Below, one piece after another: positions 40,041-51,581 of a DNA stretch of 64,000 nt. The first letter of the stretch is position 1, and every line of letters begins with the position of its first letter. The position numbers and the translations under genes are program-made. The notes below the pieces were generated by a model. The model was not told the origin of the DNA. It made no database searches and saw only the letters and a program-made list of their open reading frames with translations. Source of the stretch: Anoplopoma fimbria (taxonomy: Eukaryota; Chordata; Actinopteri; Perciformes; Anoplopomatidae); contig NC_072464.1 in NCBI RefSeq assembly GCF_027596085.1, forward strand, positions 12,280,124 through 12,344,123, given 5' to 3'.

Positions 40041-41704
40041 CGCTCTAATTTACTGACCTAATTGGTCCCTTATTGTTTGCCTACAACTCCTTGTGTTATG
40101 GCTCACTGACGTGAACAATGCAGAGGTTTTGTAGTGATAAACAGTTTTGCCAATAGATGTACCAGTCATAGTTAACAGTTGATACACAAGGAAATATAAA
40201 TGCAGGAGTCTTAGTTTGAGGACACCAACATGTAGTGTTACTCCATAAAAGACCAGATTACATGTTGGGGAACGTCCGATCAGACCTTGATGAGTCATGA
40301 GCTTAATCTTCTAAATCCAGTCACAATGATTATGGTCCTTTAAGCAGGAGGACCGCAGGCCCTGCCATGTGGACACTACAACGACACCTCTTAAGAACCT
40401 GATCAAGGACTCAAGAACATCAAACCAAAACACTACTGAACCGTGCGCTATATCAAATTAGCATGTAATCCTCGGTTTGACAAACAACTCAATGACCAAT
40501 CATTCTTGTTGGGAGGGTTGGGTTATTCTTTACATATTGCTTTCACTTTCTGTATGTTCAGCTATTAAATTACACCTTTTCTAATTTATGTTTTTGTAAT
40601 TTTTAAAGGGATGGATGAGTCTGTTTTAATGTGTCGCTGCTGCAAAACAAATTGGCATGATAAAGACAGAAAAGGAGCTCATGTAGAAAAACTCCCGTAT
40701 TTTGCTTTATGCAAAAACCATACAATATGTAACGGAGATCTGAGCACTCAAATTCCTGTACAGAAAATAGACTGTTGATATACAATGGTTAAATTCTTTC
40801 AATTGATTTAAGTTAAAATAAAACATTATTTTCCAATATCATGTGGAGTCATGCAAGCATCAAATATTTTGTATTGATGTACATTATGCTCAAACTGAAT
40901 CTGTGTTTCAGATAATCTAATGCGGTTGGGATGTTTCAAGTCACTACAGGACAAATGGGAGCACCTATTTACATAAAGCAACAATGTCACTAGCATGCAA
41001 CAGTCTGGGGAAAGGGCACTTCTGTTGACATTCTTTCAATGCCTCTTGTTGGAGTAAAATGTCACCAAACTCTCTCACCAACCACTCAGTGTGCTCCAGC
41101 CATGAATGCACAACAGACTTTAAATTACTTTAAAGATATTTTTTATTTAGATTGTTTGAAATATTATTTTCAGAAAGCAATTCTTTACTCCATTAAAAAA
41201 CCTTCAACGTATTATTTTGGCGACAGGGTTAAATCTTGGGCTAACCCTTTGCTGTTCCTGTGAACCGCTAAGCGAGCAGGCATATCGTATTATATATAGA
41301 TATAAGGGCGCCTATCTTAAGCCTATTGTCGTAGTGGTGTGGCTTGATGTGCATGAAATGTCTTCATAAGCAGGAAAACACTTTCACTTCCTTTTCCCGT
41401 TTCTGTTGTTCACCCAAAAAGCACCCTCAACACTGAACACGCACAACATAAGTTCCATCTTTCTCACTTCATGCTCCAGAAGAGCAAGATTATTTGGGGA
41501 AAGGGCTTCCCCAAAGTAAAAGAGATGATGAAAACTGTCAGAGAGATGTTTTGGGGGGAGAAAATAATCTTACCTCCGACCAGTGCAAACAACTCATTAG
41601 CATGTATACATTTAAAGATTTAGCCACATGTATAAGGTTCACTTTATAAGAACAAGTTGACTCTGATAACGGTTTGTGAACACGAGACTAGGCTCATTGT
41701 GTAA

Positions 41705-41825
41705 ATATTTAGTTATTAGTTGTTAAGTATTAATATTCAACCCTTTATCGTTGCTATATCTATGCTGAGGTGTTTGGTCAAAAGGATCACGATATTTGAT
41801 TTTCTCCATATCACCTAGCCCTACA
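41705..41825. repeat. Possible hAT-like repeat end
   Basis: Ends with gattttctccatatcaccta and gccctac, resembling the common fish terminal text in which a GGGCTGGGCGATATGG word reads inward from the end. Only one end recognised. Confidence 0.35.
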
Positions 41826-44645
41826 AGTCTCCCTCTTTCAGAGCTTCAACTGAGCAAATGAAAAGCTTTGTAGCAATTTTGCACAAATCTTAGATAAACC
41901 AAAAAATGACAACTGTTAGATCATTATATTTTGTCGTTTAGGCACAAAATCAAAGACCTACAGGATGTTGAGGTTAACTTTTGAGAAATCTAGTTATTTT
42001 AATGTAGGATTGCTGAGCACTTTCTATGGTCCAAAAATGTGGCTGTAAACACATTAACAAGACCTGTGACCAGATGAAAAATACTGGTGAATGATTCAAC
42101 GTTCATAAGTCCCTTTTACTTTTACAGAGTAAAGTTGTGAGGACCTTTAAGCCTTTGAGCAGGGTGGAATAGAAACAACCGTCAGCTTTGGGTTTGGACA
42201 CCTACAATACCAACAATCTGCTCTGCTGAAATGTCTTTGAACAACATGCTAAATTCCTACAGGCTCCAGGGCTTTTTTTGAGCTGAACATGTGATGTAAC
42301 CTTAGGGGGTGGTGGCGAGAAAGAGGTCAAATAAGTCCAAAAAAGCAGTAACTATAACTATCATCCATCCTGATGTGGATCAAGCAAAGGAGAGGAACAC
42401 AGAGCTGTTTAGAGAGAGGTTTAAAGAACTGCAGCGATCCCACTATCTGTGTGTCCTGCTCTGTGAAGACTGAGAGGGATGAAGAAAATAAACTCTAGAT
42501 TTAGACCATCTATATGTCAAGTAGAAGTGCAAGACCCACAGCCAAACAAACCAATGAAGATGAATAACAAGAAAACAAAGAGTGACCACTTTCTACTGCA
42601 TTGCTGCTGTTAGTGCACTTTAAACGTAAAGCCACACGAATGTTAATGGCATCACTCATCACAAACACGTAATGCAATGAGGCATGATGGTAGCTGTGCC
42701 TTGATAGGGGTGAAAAGACATTCATGTTTGTGTTGTCACCACAACCAAGCCACCCAAAACATCACATTATCGACCAGCACTCTACACTGAACCAAGTTTA
42801 CTGATCTCCCCCACCCCTCTCTGTTGCATAATTAAAGTAGCCAACAATAGCAGCCCTGTGTTCTAAGATTATATTACATTATCTTTGGGGACAACTATTG
42901 TCTGAATGTACAACTGCTGATGCATAATGATTAGCACAGCCGTGTTTTGACCGTTTACCTGGTTGTGTGCAGTAGCAGGCTAAAGGGGTGTAGATCTTGT
43001 GTGACATCTGGAAAGCAGTCAGCAGCACATCTCTTTAAAGTAAGCCTGTCTTTTTTTATAACAACACTAACTGGACAGAGCCAGTTTATCCTGCGCTGCA
43101 CACATTACATCATCTAGGTAGAGCTGGGTATCACACTGCAATACTTCTGAAGCACTGGCTGACTTGTGCCCATATTGGGAACTGTTGAGAATTGAAAGTT
43201 GGCACTGAATTCCTGTTCAGATCCTGTCAGTTGTTGCCTGGTGTAAGCCAAGATTTGGTAACTTTATATTGTATCTTATTTAGACAAAGTCATTCTACAG
43301 TTTTTGTGTCAAGAGACACTGCAGCATTGTTTGTGTTCAAATGGGTTTTGACGAAGACATGTTTATACTCATACTAAGGTATGACAAAAAGAAACTAAAA
43401 ATCATGTTTCCACTGGTATCTATCATTTTTTGAATGTAGCCAAGCATTACACTTCCATAAAAATACAATAATAAAATAAAATAACCAAAAATAACAGAGA
43501 ATGAACAATTATCAAGAACCAATCATTGAGCAAACAAAAGGAGCAGCTATACATGATTCATATGCCTTGCCTCTAAGACACATATTGAATGTGCCTGAAT
43601 GTGCCAGCTAATTAAATGAGTAAGAAGGAGCAATTATCTGATTTACTCCTTACTGTCAATATTAATGACATGTGGCAAAAAAAAAAAAAAGAGACAATCT
43701 GCCCAGTATTTTGAGCTGCTTCATCCCCCCCTCCCTCTATCAAACAGTAAGGCCCAAAAAAAGCTCTGCATTGTTTTTTTTAATTTAAATGGCACAGGGA
43801 CACCTTCAACAGGAGGGCCGACATTTATATCAGAAAATCAATCACCACTGCTGATCAAAGCTGAACAAAACCAAGAAGGCATGCCCACTGGGCGAACCAC
43901 AAATACATCCAGCCTCCCAGTCCCCTCTGCTGTTATTTAATTGATGTGGTTCAGGGCTATTTTAAAACAAACTGCAAAGTCACTGGCTGACCTTCAGTTG
44001 AAAAAGGAGACAGAGTGGATATTGTGGAGCAATCCTGTAAGTGGCGGAAGTTGGCCAACTTTCAATTAGTTGGCATCTCAACCCTGAGGAAATAATGAGT
44101 GGGAAATAGAGGATTATGAGTGGGGTGGGGGTGGGGGGAGATCATGTGCATCAATACTACTCAGATATATGAGGAGAGAGTAGTCTGATAAGGCCACGCT
44201 GGGAGAAACCATGAAGCTCGGTTGAAAAAAGGTGAATATGTCAGTGACGCATTACGTCTACCTCATCAAAGTCCTTTACAGAGTTGGCTGCCTGGCTTGT
44301 TATGTTAACACCACTCCATCACAGCATCCATGTTATAGGGGTCATGCATTGTTATACCCCCCCACCCCACTGTTATGTTGTGATATGCTGGTTTGGAGGG
44401 GTCATCTCATCCCAGTGTCAGACTAGCAGCTCCACAGTCAGCAGCAGCTCGGTGATGTCTGACTGGTCCTCGGTGATTCACTCGGGATGCAAATACAAAA
44501 GGGATGCTGAGGGTCTGCATGGAGCAGCGACACACACGGGCCTGCCGTGCATTTACATCCGACAGAGCATTGTTATGACATGCAGTTTATTCATTAGAGA
44601 GAGAAGAGAGAGATTAAAATAAAAATAAAAAGCGTATTGCCTTAC

Positions 44646-45220
44646 CACGGATGCAGAGTGATGACCATGTCTTTACAGTTCTTGGCGCAGGACACAATTG
44701 GAGGAGGAAGAGGAGGAGGAGGAGGAGGAGGAGGAGGAGGAGGAGGAGGGGGGTCTCCCTTCACTGTGCAGAGATCCCCAGCTTCTCAAACACAAGCAGC
44801 TTCCATAAGGGGGGGTCCACGTCGTATATGTCTTCTTATGCGTGCTGTGCTGGACTAGCACATAGCGGAAAGTCGACAAAAGTGCTGTGTTTGCCCGTTT
44901 CCTTGAATGCAGGGGCCGTGATGCTCCGCTCGGCTCAGACTGCACTCCGCTCGCTCCTCCCTGCAGCAAGATCAGCTTTGAGCGGGAAGAAATCGCAGGA
45001 ACGGATCAGAGGGGTGGCGGACGGGGGCTGGTCGCAAAACACGGCGGTGGATTCACGCAAAACTTCGGACTCGGAGTACCCAGATATCCCCCCTCCCCCT
45101 TTATCGCCATGCATGCTTCTCAAATCAAGATATACCCACATCCACTGATGAACCCAGCACTCCACACAGCAGTGACGTCACAAACGTACGTCACCCTGAG
45201 CTCCAATTGGGTGTCACTGC
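44646..45220 (-). promoter_or_regulatory. osbpl6: osbpl6 promoter and non-coding first exon
   Basis: On the minus strand a donor (GTAAGG, GT at 44645-44644) closes a probable first exon starting at 44646. Upstream is a CpG-containing stretch (about 44860-45200), then a perfect CRE TGACGTCA at 45173-45180, a second TACGTCA at 45187-45193 and a palindromic CCAATTGG at 45203-45210. Such grouping is typical of a vertebrate promoter. The transcription start is not determinable. Confidence 0.6.
44700..44752. repeat. (GGA)n microsatellite
   Basis: A purine-only GGA run of about 53 bases inside the probable osbpl6 non-coding first exon. In the transcript it would be a (TCC)n tract in the 5'UTR. Confidence 0.95.
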
Positions 45221-47153
45221 GGTCATACTATTTTTTTCATATTAATAATTTAAAACAAATATTTTGTCAATGTTTCGTATATTGCATTTAATTTTTTTTT
45301 ATTTTTTTTTAAATCACCCAGTTCTGAATATTTTAGCAGCTTTTACCCTTTTTTTATGTTTTACATGTGTGTTATCGGGGTCGCATAGTTGCCTGGCAAC
45401 GGCTCTCAAGCAGCAGATTTACAAACAAGCAGTATCTTTGCACAACACTGCCCTTGAGAATTTACAATACCTTACTTTACTCTCTCTACTCCACTTCCTT
45501 TGCAGTTTAGAATTTAACATTTAAAACAATTACATTTTATAAAATATAATGCATTGTTATCGTTTAACTAACCAATAATACATCTATTAAAATGAGCTCC
45601 ATGTTGACCAGGTTCAAACATACAAAATACATTCTGTATCAATAGTACTATTCCAATAGCAACACGCTGGAAAGCAAAGTTAAACTTAGTTTTGATATTT
45701 TTGCTGCCAATACTACTGTAGTTTTACTTACAGTATAGCATTATTGTGAATGTAGAACTTTTACTCCTACCCAAGTACTTTCACATTGTAATATTGCTGC
45801 TTTACTAAAGCAAAGGATGTTTTACTTCCAGCTCAGACAAGTTGAGAGTTCAATGTTTACAAAATAAAATCAGGTTATATTTAAGTAAAATTACACAAGT
45901 GCTGCTGTTGTGCCTGCTGTAAGTATGATTTGGAGGTACTGTACTAGCACTTTCCTTGGGTAATCTTTTATTTTTAATTATCATCTCCATTATGTTTCAG
46001 CATGTTATACTCCAACAGTTACTCCACTAATATAACATTCGAGTTGACTGTTACTATTCTTTACAAATTAGTTTTCAAAACAAATGACTACTTCTTATTA
46101 ATACAGGAATGTATGTAACTTTTATGTAATTCAAATGTAGAAAACAGAGAATGGATGGAAATATATTTTAGTGTTATGAGATTATGTGTCAACCTATAGG
46201 TCAACTGGCCTTTAGAAACAGAAAGAAAAGCACCCTGGTGATGTAAGAGGTGATACAAGGTGACCTCGGTATCAATGGGAGCATGATTTTTGGCCGTAAT
46301 ATTGAATGTAGAGAAGAGGGGAGACCAGAATTAATGGATCATGTTTAGTTACATTGAATTCTTAAATGGGAAAAGAGAGCAATGATAAGTGTGTGGTGGT
46401 TTGGTGCTCATTAGTGTGTGGTCCTCCAGGGGCAGAGCCATGTATCTGGAAACGTGTGCACTGCACTCCTGGGCCTTTCACACACAGCAGGGAATATTTA
46501 TGTACAAAAGTAACTTGAGAGATGGAGAGTATAGTACTGAAGTGAAACTCGAGAGGCAGTCTATGGGCAAGGGGAACCATAAACTATTCTCATCTGCCTG
46601 AGTCTGTCTCAAAAATGTTTGGGTATCAGATTTCATGGCTTGCTTTTCCAAGTTGTTGAAGTTTAAGCTTTTCCTCAGATACCACAACTCATCATTGACA
46701 GAATCGACTTTGTCCTGATTGGACGTTCTCATTTTAAAGCTTTGTATACTGAGTAACAACAGGGGAGATCGGATGCATTTGAATACTGTTTGGGCAGAAA
46801 CTGGTGAAAATGTCTGTAAGGTCACTTTTCAAGGTGACAACCCTTTTTCTGCTGTCAATTCCAGCAGTATGACAGGAAGCAAATTAGATGTAACTGTGTG
46901 TATATCCATGACATCGCAGATTATAATTTATGACATGTTACTTTGCACTGCTAGAGAGATTGGTAATCTAATCCACAAAGGGACGTCTATTAGACAATTC
47001 TTATGATTATGCTGCGGTGTCTAATAATAGGAAAAACATGCATATGCAATGCTCTGGTTTCTATACATTTGAGGTGTTCAACATATATATATTTTTTCAT
47101 AACATTTTTGGTATCAGTGAGAAGCAGATACTCCTTTGGATGTGGTGGTTTTC
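45221..47153. other. Interval between osbpl6 and the cytochrome c gene
   Basis: Divergent intergenic space with no exon recognised. A decayed teleost repeat lies at 45690-45850 (ttttactcctacccaagtac, then aatattgctgctttactaaa). In mammals RBM45 lies in this slot; no RRM-encoding sequence was seen here. Confidence 0.5.
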
Positions 47154-47154
47154 C

Positions 47155-47362
47155 ATTGCGCAATTTGATAACATAAGTCACCGAACGACCGTGCGTCGTG
47201 CTGAGGATGACGAAACAGGTCAGCTGACTGATGACGTATGAGCGGGACGCACCTCCCCGAGAGGAAGCACGTCCACTACTCACTTGTGACTGAGCCGGTA
47301 GGAAGCCGATACTGAGGAATCACGTCTCAATAAATCAGCTGAATAAACATCAAGAACAAGAG
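47155..47362 (+). promoter_or_regulatory. Promoter and probable non-coding exon 1 of the cytochrome c gene
   Basis: Contains a perfect C/EBP-type palindrome ATTGCGCAAT (47155-47164), two TGACG half-CREs (ggatgacgaaac, near 47203; gatgacgtatg, near 47232) and an exon-like stretch ending in a good donor (aacaagag/gtaagaag, GT at 47363). CREB-type sites are known in vertebrate cytochrome c promoters. The start of transcription is inferred to be near 47250-47290. Confidence 0.5.
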
Positions 47363-47640
47363 GTAAGAAGCTGATCATTATAAACTTAAACTATTTGGTG
47401 CGTTGTTGTCTGTGACGTGTATTTCCATGCGACATAAATCTGTCTTTGCCGGGTCCACTCGTGTACAACGTGGTCTTCTGCCGGTGTTACGCTGTTTCCG
47501 GAGAATTCAAAGTCACTTTTTATTTTATCTACAAGCAGTTCTTACTTTTACTGGAAAATGTCTCCATATAATTAACAATCGATAGTTTTATACATATCTC
47601 CCATAGGTTTTTACTTTTATAATGACAAATAACATTATTT

Positions 47641-47682
47641 AAATGTATCATACTGTATCTTAAGATACAGTATGATACATTT
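47641..47682. repeat. Perfect 42-bp palindrome
   Basis: Arms 47641-47661 and 47662-47682 are exact reverse complements with no spacer, centred on ctt/aag. It lies in the probable first intron of the cytochrome c gene. Confidence 0.95.
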
Positions 47683-47822
47683 TCTTTGTTGGAATTGATC
47701 ATATCACGGATACAGTGAACGAACAGAGGTAGCATTACGTCACTGCGTGTGTTTTAACATAAGCTGTAAAGTTACCTAAGGCAGTTTTGTAACAATGCAA
47801 CGTCCCAAGTTACGCAATGTAG

Positions 47823-47837
47823 AGCGCCCCCTCGTGG
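47823..47837 (-). promoter_or_regulatory. CTCF-type core motif, reverse
   Basis: agcgccccctcgtgg on the plus strand reads ccacgagggggcgct on the minus strand, one mismatch from the CTCF core CCASYAGRKGGCRSY. It points toward the forward motif at 3482. Confidence 0.55.
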
Positions 47838-47872
47838 CTGAATGAGGGTATAGCTTTTAATCAAATACATTA

Positions 47873-48045
47873 CATGACATTACATTACAGTCATTTAGCA
47901 GACGCTTTTATCCAAAGCGACTTACAATAAGTGTATTCAACATAGGTATTCAAGAGAACTACTAGTCACCAGAAGTCATAAGTACATCTCCTTTCTTAAA
48001 CAAGCATCTAAGAGCATACAGCCACGGAATTAGATTTGCCAATAT
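47873..48045 (+). repeat. Widespread teleost dispersed repeat
   Basis: Contains the phrase catttagcagacgcttttat followed by ccaaagcgacttacaataag, a sequence found in very many fish loci. It lies in the cytochrome c intron about 100 bases before the coding exon. Family not named with certainty. Confidence 0.65.
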
Positions 48046-48149
48046 AATTTAACAGAAATCAGTAATTGTTGATCATGTAAAGCAAATAAAGCAGTTAAGT
48101 CCAATTGTCCTCAGTGTGTGTGTTTTGTTTTTTTTCCTTCATAGAAATC

Positions 48150-48568
48150 ATGCCTGTGGATCTTAACAAAGGCAAGAAGGCGTTTGTCCAAAAGTGTGCC
48201 CAGTGCCATAATGTGGAGCAGGGTGGAAAGCACAAGGTGGGGCCAAACCTTTGGGGTCTGTTTGGACGCAAAACAGGTCAGGCCGAGGGCTTCTCCTACA
48301 CTGACGCCAACAAAAGCAAAGGTGAATACTTCCCGCACGTTTACAGTATTTGAGTAGCCCAAGGGATGATGCTGTGTGGCTCAAACATTATTCCTCACTG
48401 TGTTTGCTCACTTTGATTTCAGGCATTATCTGGAATGATGACACCCTGATGATTTATCTGGAGAACCCCAAGAAATACATTCCAGGAACAAAGATGATCT
48501 TCGCTGGCATCAAAAAGAAGAATGAAAGAGCTGACCTTATAGCGTACCTTAAGTCTGCAACTTCATAA
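48150..48568 (+). CDS. cycsb: Cytochrome c, CYCT-position copy
   Basis: Small haem protein of the mitochondrial intermembrane space; it carries electrons from complex III to IV and triggers APAF1 when released. Two exons, 48150-48321 and 48423-48568, give 105 aa. Haem attachment CAQCH (residues 17-21) with its His ligand, distal Met in [15 protein letters not shown], and the conserved [14 protein letters not shown] are all present, as are the Lys-rich patches used for APAF1 contact. The start has an acceptor (ccttcatag) six bases upstream. The N-terminus [10 protein letters not shown] is one residue longer than the usual MGDVEKGKK, and the C-terminus ends KSATS, one residue shorter. Residues such as [25 protein letters not shown] and MIFAGIKKK match rodent testis cytochrome c, and the place beside pde11a matches mammalian CYCT. 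In fish nomenclature it is probably cycsb; the paralogue name is less sure than the function. Confidence 0.95.
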
Positions 48569-49483
48569 ACAACTCTTCATCAACGCATCTTTGCCAGTTT
48601 TTTTTTGTCTCCTGACAAACTGAACTAGTAAAGCGGCAAGGACCTGTTTTTCTGTCAAAACCGGGATTAAATGGCAAGCACCCTCTGACTGGTATCGGCA
48701 TGATCATTTGCCATCTTTGTCACAGCTGTACCACTGTTTCTGATCTTCCTTTGTCGTGGAGAAAATGATATCCCCTGGTTTTAACAGGTTCCTTTTCTAG
48801 CATAAATTATTAAACCATATACTGTGTATTCATAATGTAGGGACTGAAAGCTGTGTTTTATTTTTGCTAATTCTCATCCAGGATTTTTCTTGATTTATAA
48901 TCACACTGTCTCGATAATTGAGAGAATGAATTATGCCTTATCTGCTTCCAATTTGACGATACCTCAACAGTCTTTTTATCATGTCATTTTTGAATGTGCA
49001 TGTTAAATAAAATTGACACTAAACGATTTTTTCTTTTTCAAATTTGTCGGACACAATGTTACTAGAAGTGAATCTGTGGTCAGTATGAGGTTTCTTACAT
49101 GTACAGGGTGTGGTTGGTCATCTCAGGCTGTAATTGTGTTTTTGTTTATACAGTTCTGCTAATGTTGATTTCTGAACCAAATTAGAGAGCTATACTTTGT
49201 AGAACAGATAGCAGAAGAAAAAAGTGTTTCCCTCTATAAATGAAGTGACTTCCGATAACTTATTTGAACTTGGAGATTGATATGTAAGTCACGAATGGCG
49301 CCCTTTCAAAAAAAAATAGTTGGTTAAAGGCTGTTTTGCTTCGGTAAAAGAGGATTCGATGTTGGGGAAACTGGTTTTGACCTGTATCATGAGCTAGTAG
49401 CAAATTTTTTCTATAGAAGGCTTTTTTTAAACATCTTGTTATTCTGTCCTTTTTCAAAATGTTCGGGTGTAGTTTGAAATAAA
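48569..49483 (+). other. Cytochrome c 3'UTR with two poly(A) signals
   Basis: AATAAA at 49006-49011 gives a 3'UTR of about 450 bases; a second AATAAA at 49478-49483 could give a longer form. Confidence 0.6.
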
Positions 49484-50684
49484 AGAGATCATTGGACAAG
49501 GAGTGTCCATGACAAGAGAAAGCAGCTAAGACTGTTTTATCCTTAAGAGTTGTGTTGCCTCTGTATTCCTAGTCAATGTCATGGAGTATAACTCCCTCTA
49601 GCGTTCAGAGCTCACATCTGCATGTTCACTAACAATATTGTATAAAGGAATTCGATTTTCTGACCAACTTGCTCCTCCTGCCAAGAAAAGTCTCTGTTCC
49701 ATCATTAAATTGTACAGATAAACAACTGCAGATCCCACGTTTGCCAGAGTTAGTGGCTTGTGAAATAGATGTTTTGTCGAGTTGCAGCATCTGTTTTGAG
49801 ACACGTTGTTTTTGTCTTCAGGTGACAGTAATTACATTTGATAACTCCTGTCATCCAGCAGTGCCATCACCAAAGCCTCGTCAGGGATTGAATAGGAATT
49901 CATTAGGGTTGCCACTGCTGAAGCATAATTCAACAACATTTTAATTAACACACAAAATGGGGGGTCTTTTGCCTTTCAGGGACTTTATAAATCTAGTGGA
50001 GCACTGAATTATTGCATTCAATGAGCAAACATCCACCTCTACAATCCACCATTTTTTATTTTTTTTACATCTTTATAAACTGCATCTACACTATTCATTA
50101 TATAGTATGCATGCTGAGAAGATGATAGATGACTTTACACTCATCATCATCATCAGCATCATCACCATCATCACACTCAGAGCGCCTCTTTAAGGAGGAC
50201 AAGCGGTTCAAATGACTGCTGAAGCAACCCTGAGCTCCTCTATGTGTGACGAAACAAGCGTCAGCGGCACCGAGCCAACCACAGCCAGCGTCATTTGCAC
50301 ACAAGAAGACCCATACGACGGTGGTGCTCGGTAGTGGCTCTCTCTGAGATGTTGAAGGCTTCTGATAGTCCAAGCGAGGCTCAATTATTCTTTTTTTTTG
50401 TTTTTCTTGTTTGTTTAGATCTGCTTTGATGTTCTTAAATCAAGTGAATGGTTGGACATGCTGTGGAGGAATATGCTGGTGCGCAAAGGGAGTCTCCATC
50501 CTTCTCCTCACAGAGTGGAAACTGGATATGTAGCCAGAGCTCCGGGGGCTCCCTGCGTAATGCATCTTGGAAGTTATGGCATTGAAATGATTCTCTACTT
50601 TAAATCTCAGTAAAGCCTTATAGATGGTATTTCTCTGCGCCACTTCATGGCTTTGGTTCACTGAGGACCATCTGAGGAACAGGC
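49484..50684. other. Interval upstream of pde11a
   Basis: Intergenic sequence and pde11a 5' flank. It includes a short CAT-type repeat at about 50138-50175. An in-frame TGA (50673-50675) lies 12 bases before the pde11a ATG, fixing that start. No other gene seen. Confidence 0.5.
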
Positions 50685-51544
50685 ATGGCAGTGCCAACTA
50701 TGGTGTTCTCTGACGTGGAAAGTTTTCTGGACTCGCATCCCGAGTTATTCGAGGACTACCTGAACCGAAAGGGGAACTATAGCATGGTGGAGAAATGGCT
50801 GAAGGCTCACAAGGCGAGCAAAAGTCCGGCGGCCGCGGCTCCATCTCCATCTCCATCTCCATCTCCATCTCCACCGAGAGAGGAGAAGAGCAACGCGTGT
50901 AAGGACAGCTGGGCGAGCAAGAGCGACGGCCTGCAGAGGAGAGTCTCGCAGAAGGAGCTGCGCAAAACTTTCGCCAGGTCAAAGGCCATCAATGTCAACA
51001 GGACGTACGACGAGCACGTCAACTCCAGGGCCCAGGAGCCGCTCACCAGCATGAGGAGGAGAGCTCTGCTGAGGAAGGCGAGCTCTCTGCCGACGACCAC
51101 CGCGCACATCCTGAGCGCGCTGCTGGAGTCCAGAGTCAACATCCCCCAGTACCCGTCCACAGCCGTGGATTTCAAGTATTACCTCAAAGAACACAACGAG
51201 AGAGAGTTTTTCTTGGAGCTCGTAAAGGACATATCTAACGACTTGGATCTAACGAGTCTCAGCTACAAAATCTTGGTGTTTGTTTGTATTATGGTGGACG
51301 CAGACCGGTGCTCTTTGTTTTTAGTGGAGGGAATGGGCAACAAGAAGACATTAGTGTCCAAATTCTTTGACGTGCACGCGGGTACCACTGTGTTACCCTC
51401 AATCAATTCAGATGAAGTTCAGGTGCCGTGGGGGAAAGGGATCATCGGATATGTGGCTGAACACGGAGAGACAGTGAACATTTCTGACGCCTATCAGGTG
51501 CCTGCTCCTCTCCATGCACGCGTGTGCGCATCAGCACGAGACAC

Positions 51545-51581
<37 letters not shown>

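Larger units (their letters stand above)
37153..44645. other. First osbpl6 intron
   Basis: About 7.5 kb between the non-coding first exon and the first coding exon. Apart from the dispersed repeats listed separately (38925-39085, 39805-40040, 41705-41825), only AT-rich sequence with no recognised gene. Confidence 0.5.

Noticed and set aside
44651..45148. Long plus-strand frames with poly-Arg/poly-Gly and a poly-Ser frame on the minus strand
   Set aside because: They come from the (GGA)n tract in all frames within the osbpl6 5' region; no conserved protein text.
50807..51194. Minus-strand frames opposite pde11a exon 1
   Set aside because: GC-rich antisense shadows; the plus-strand frame matches PDE11A along its length.
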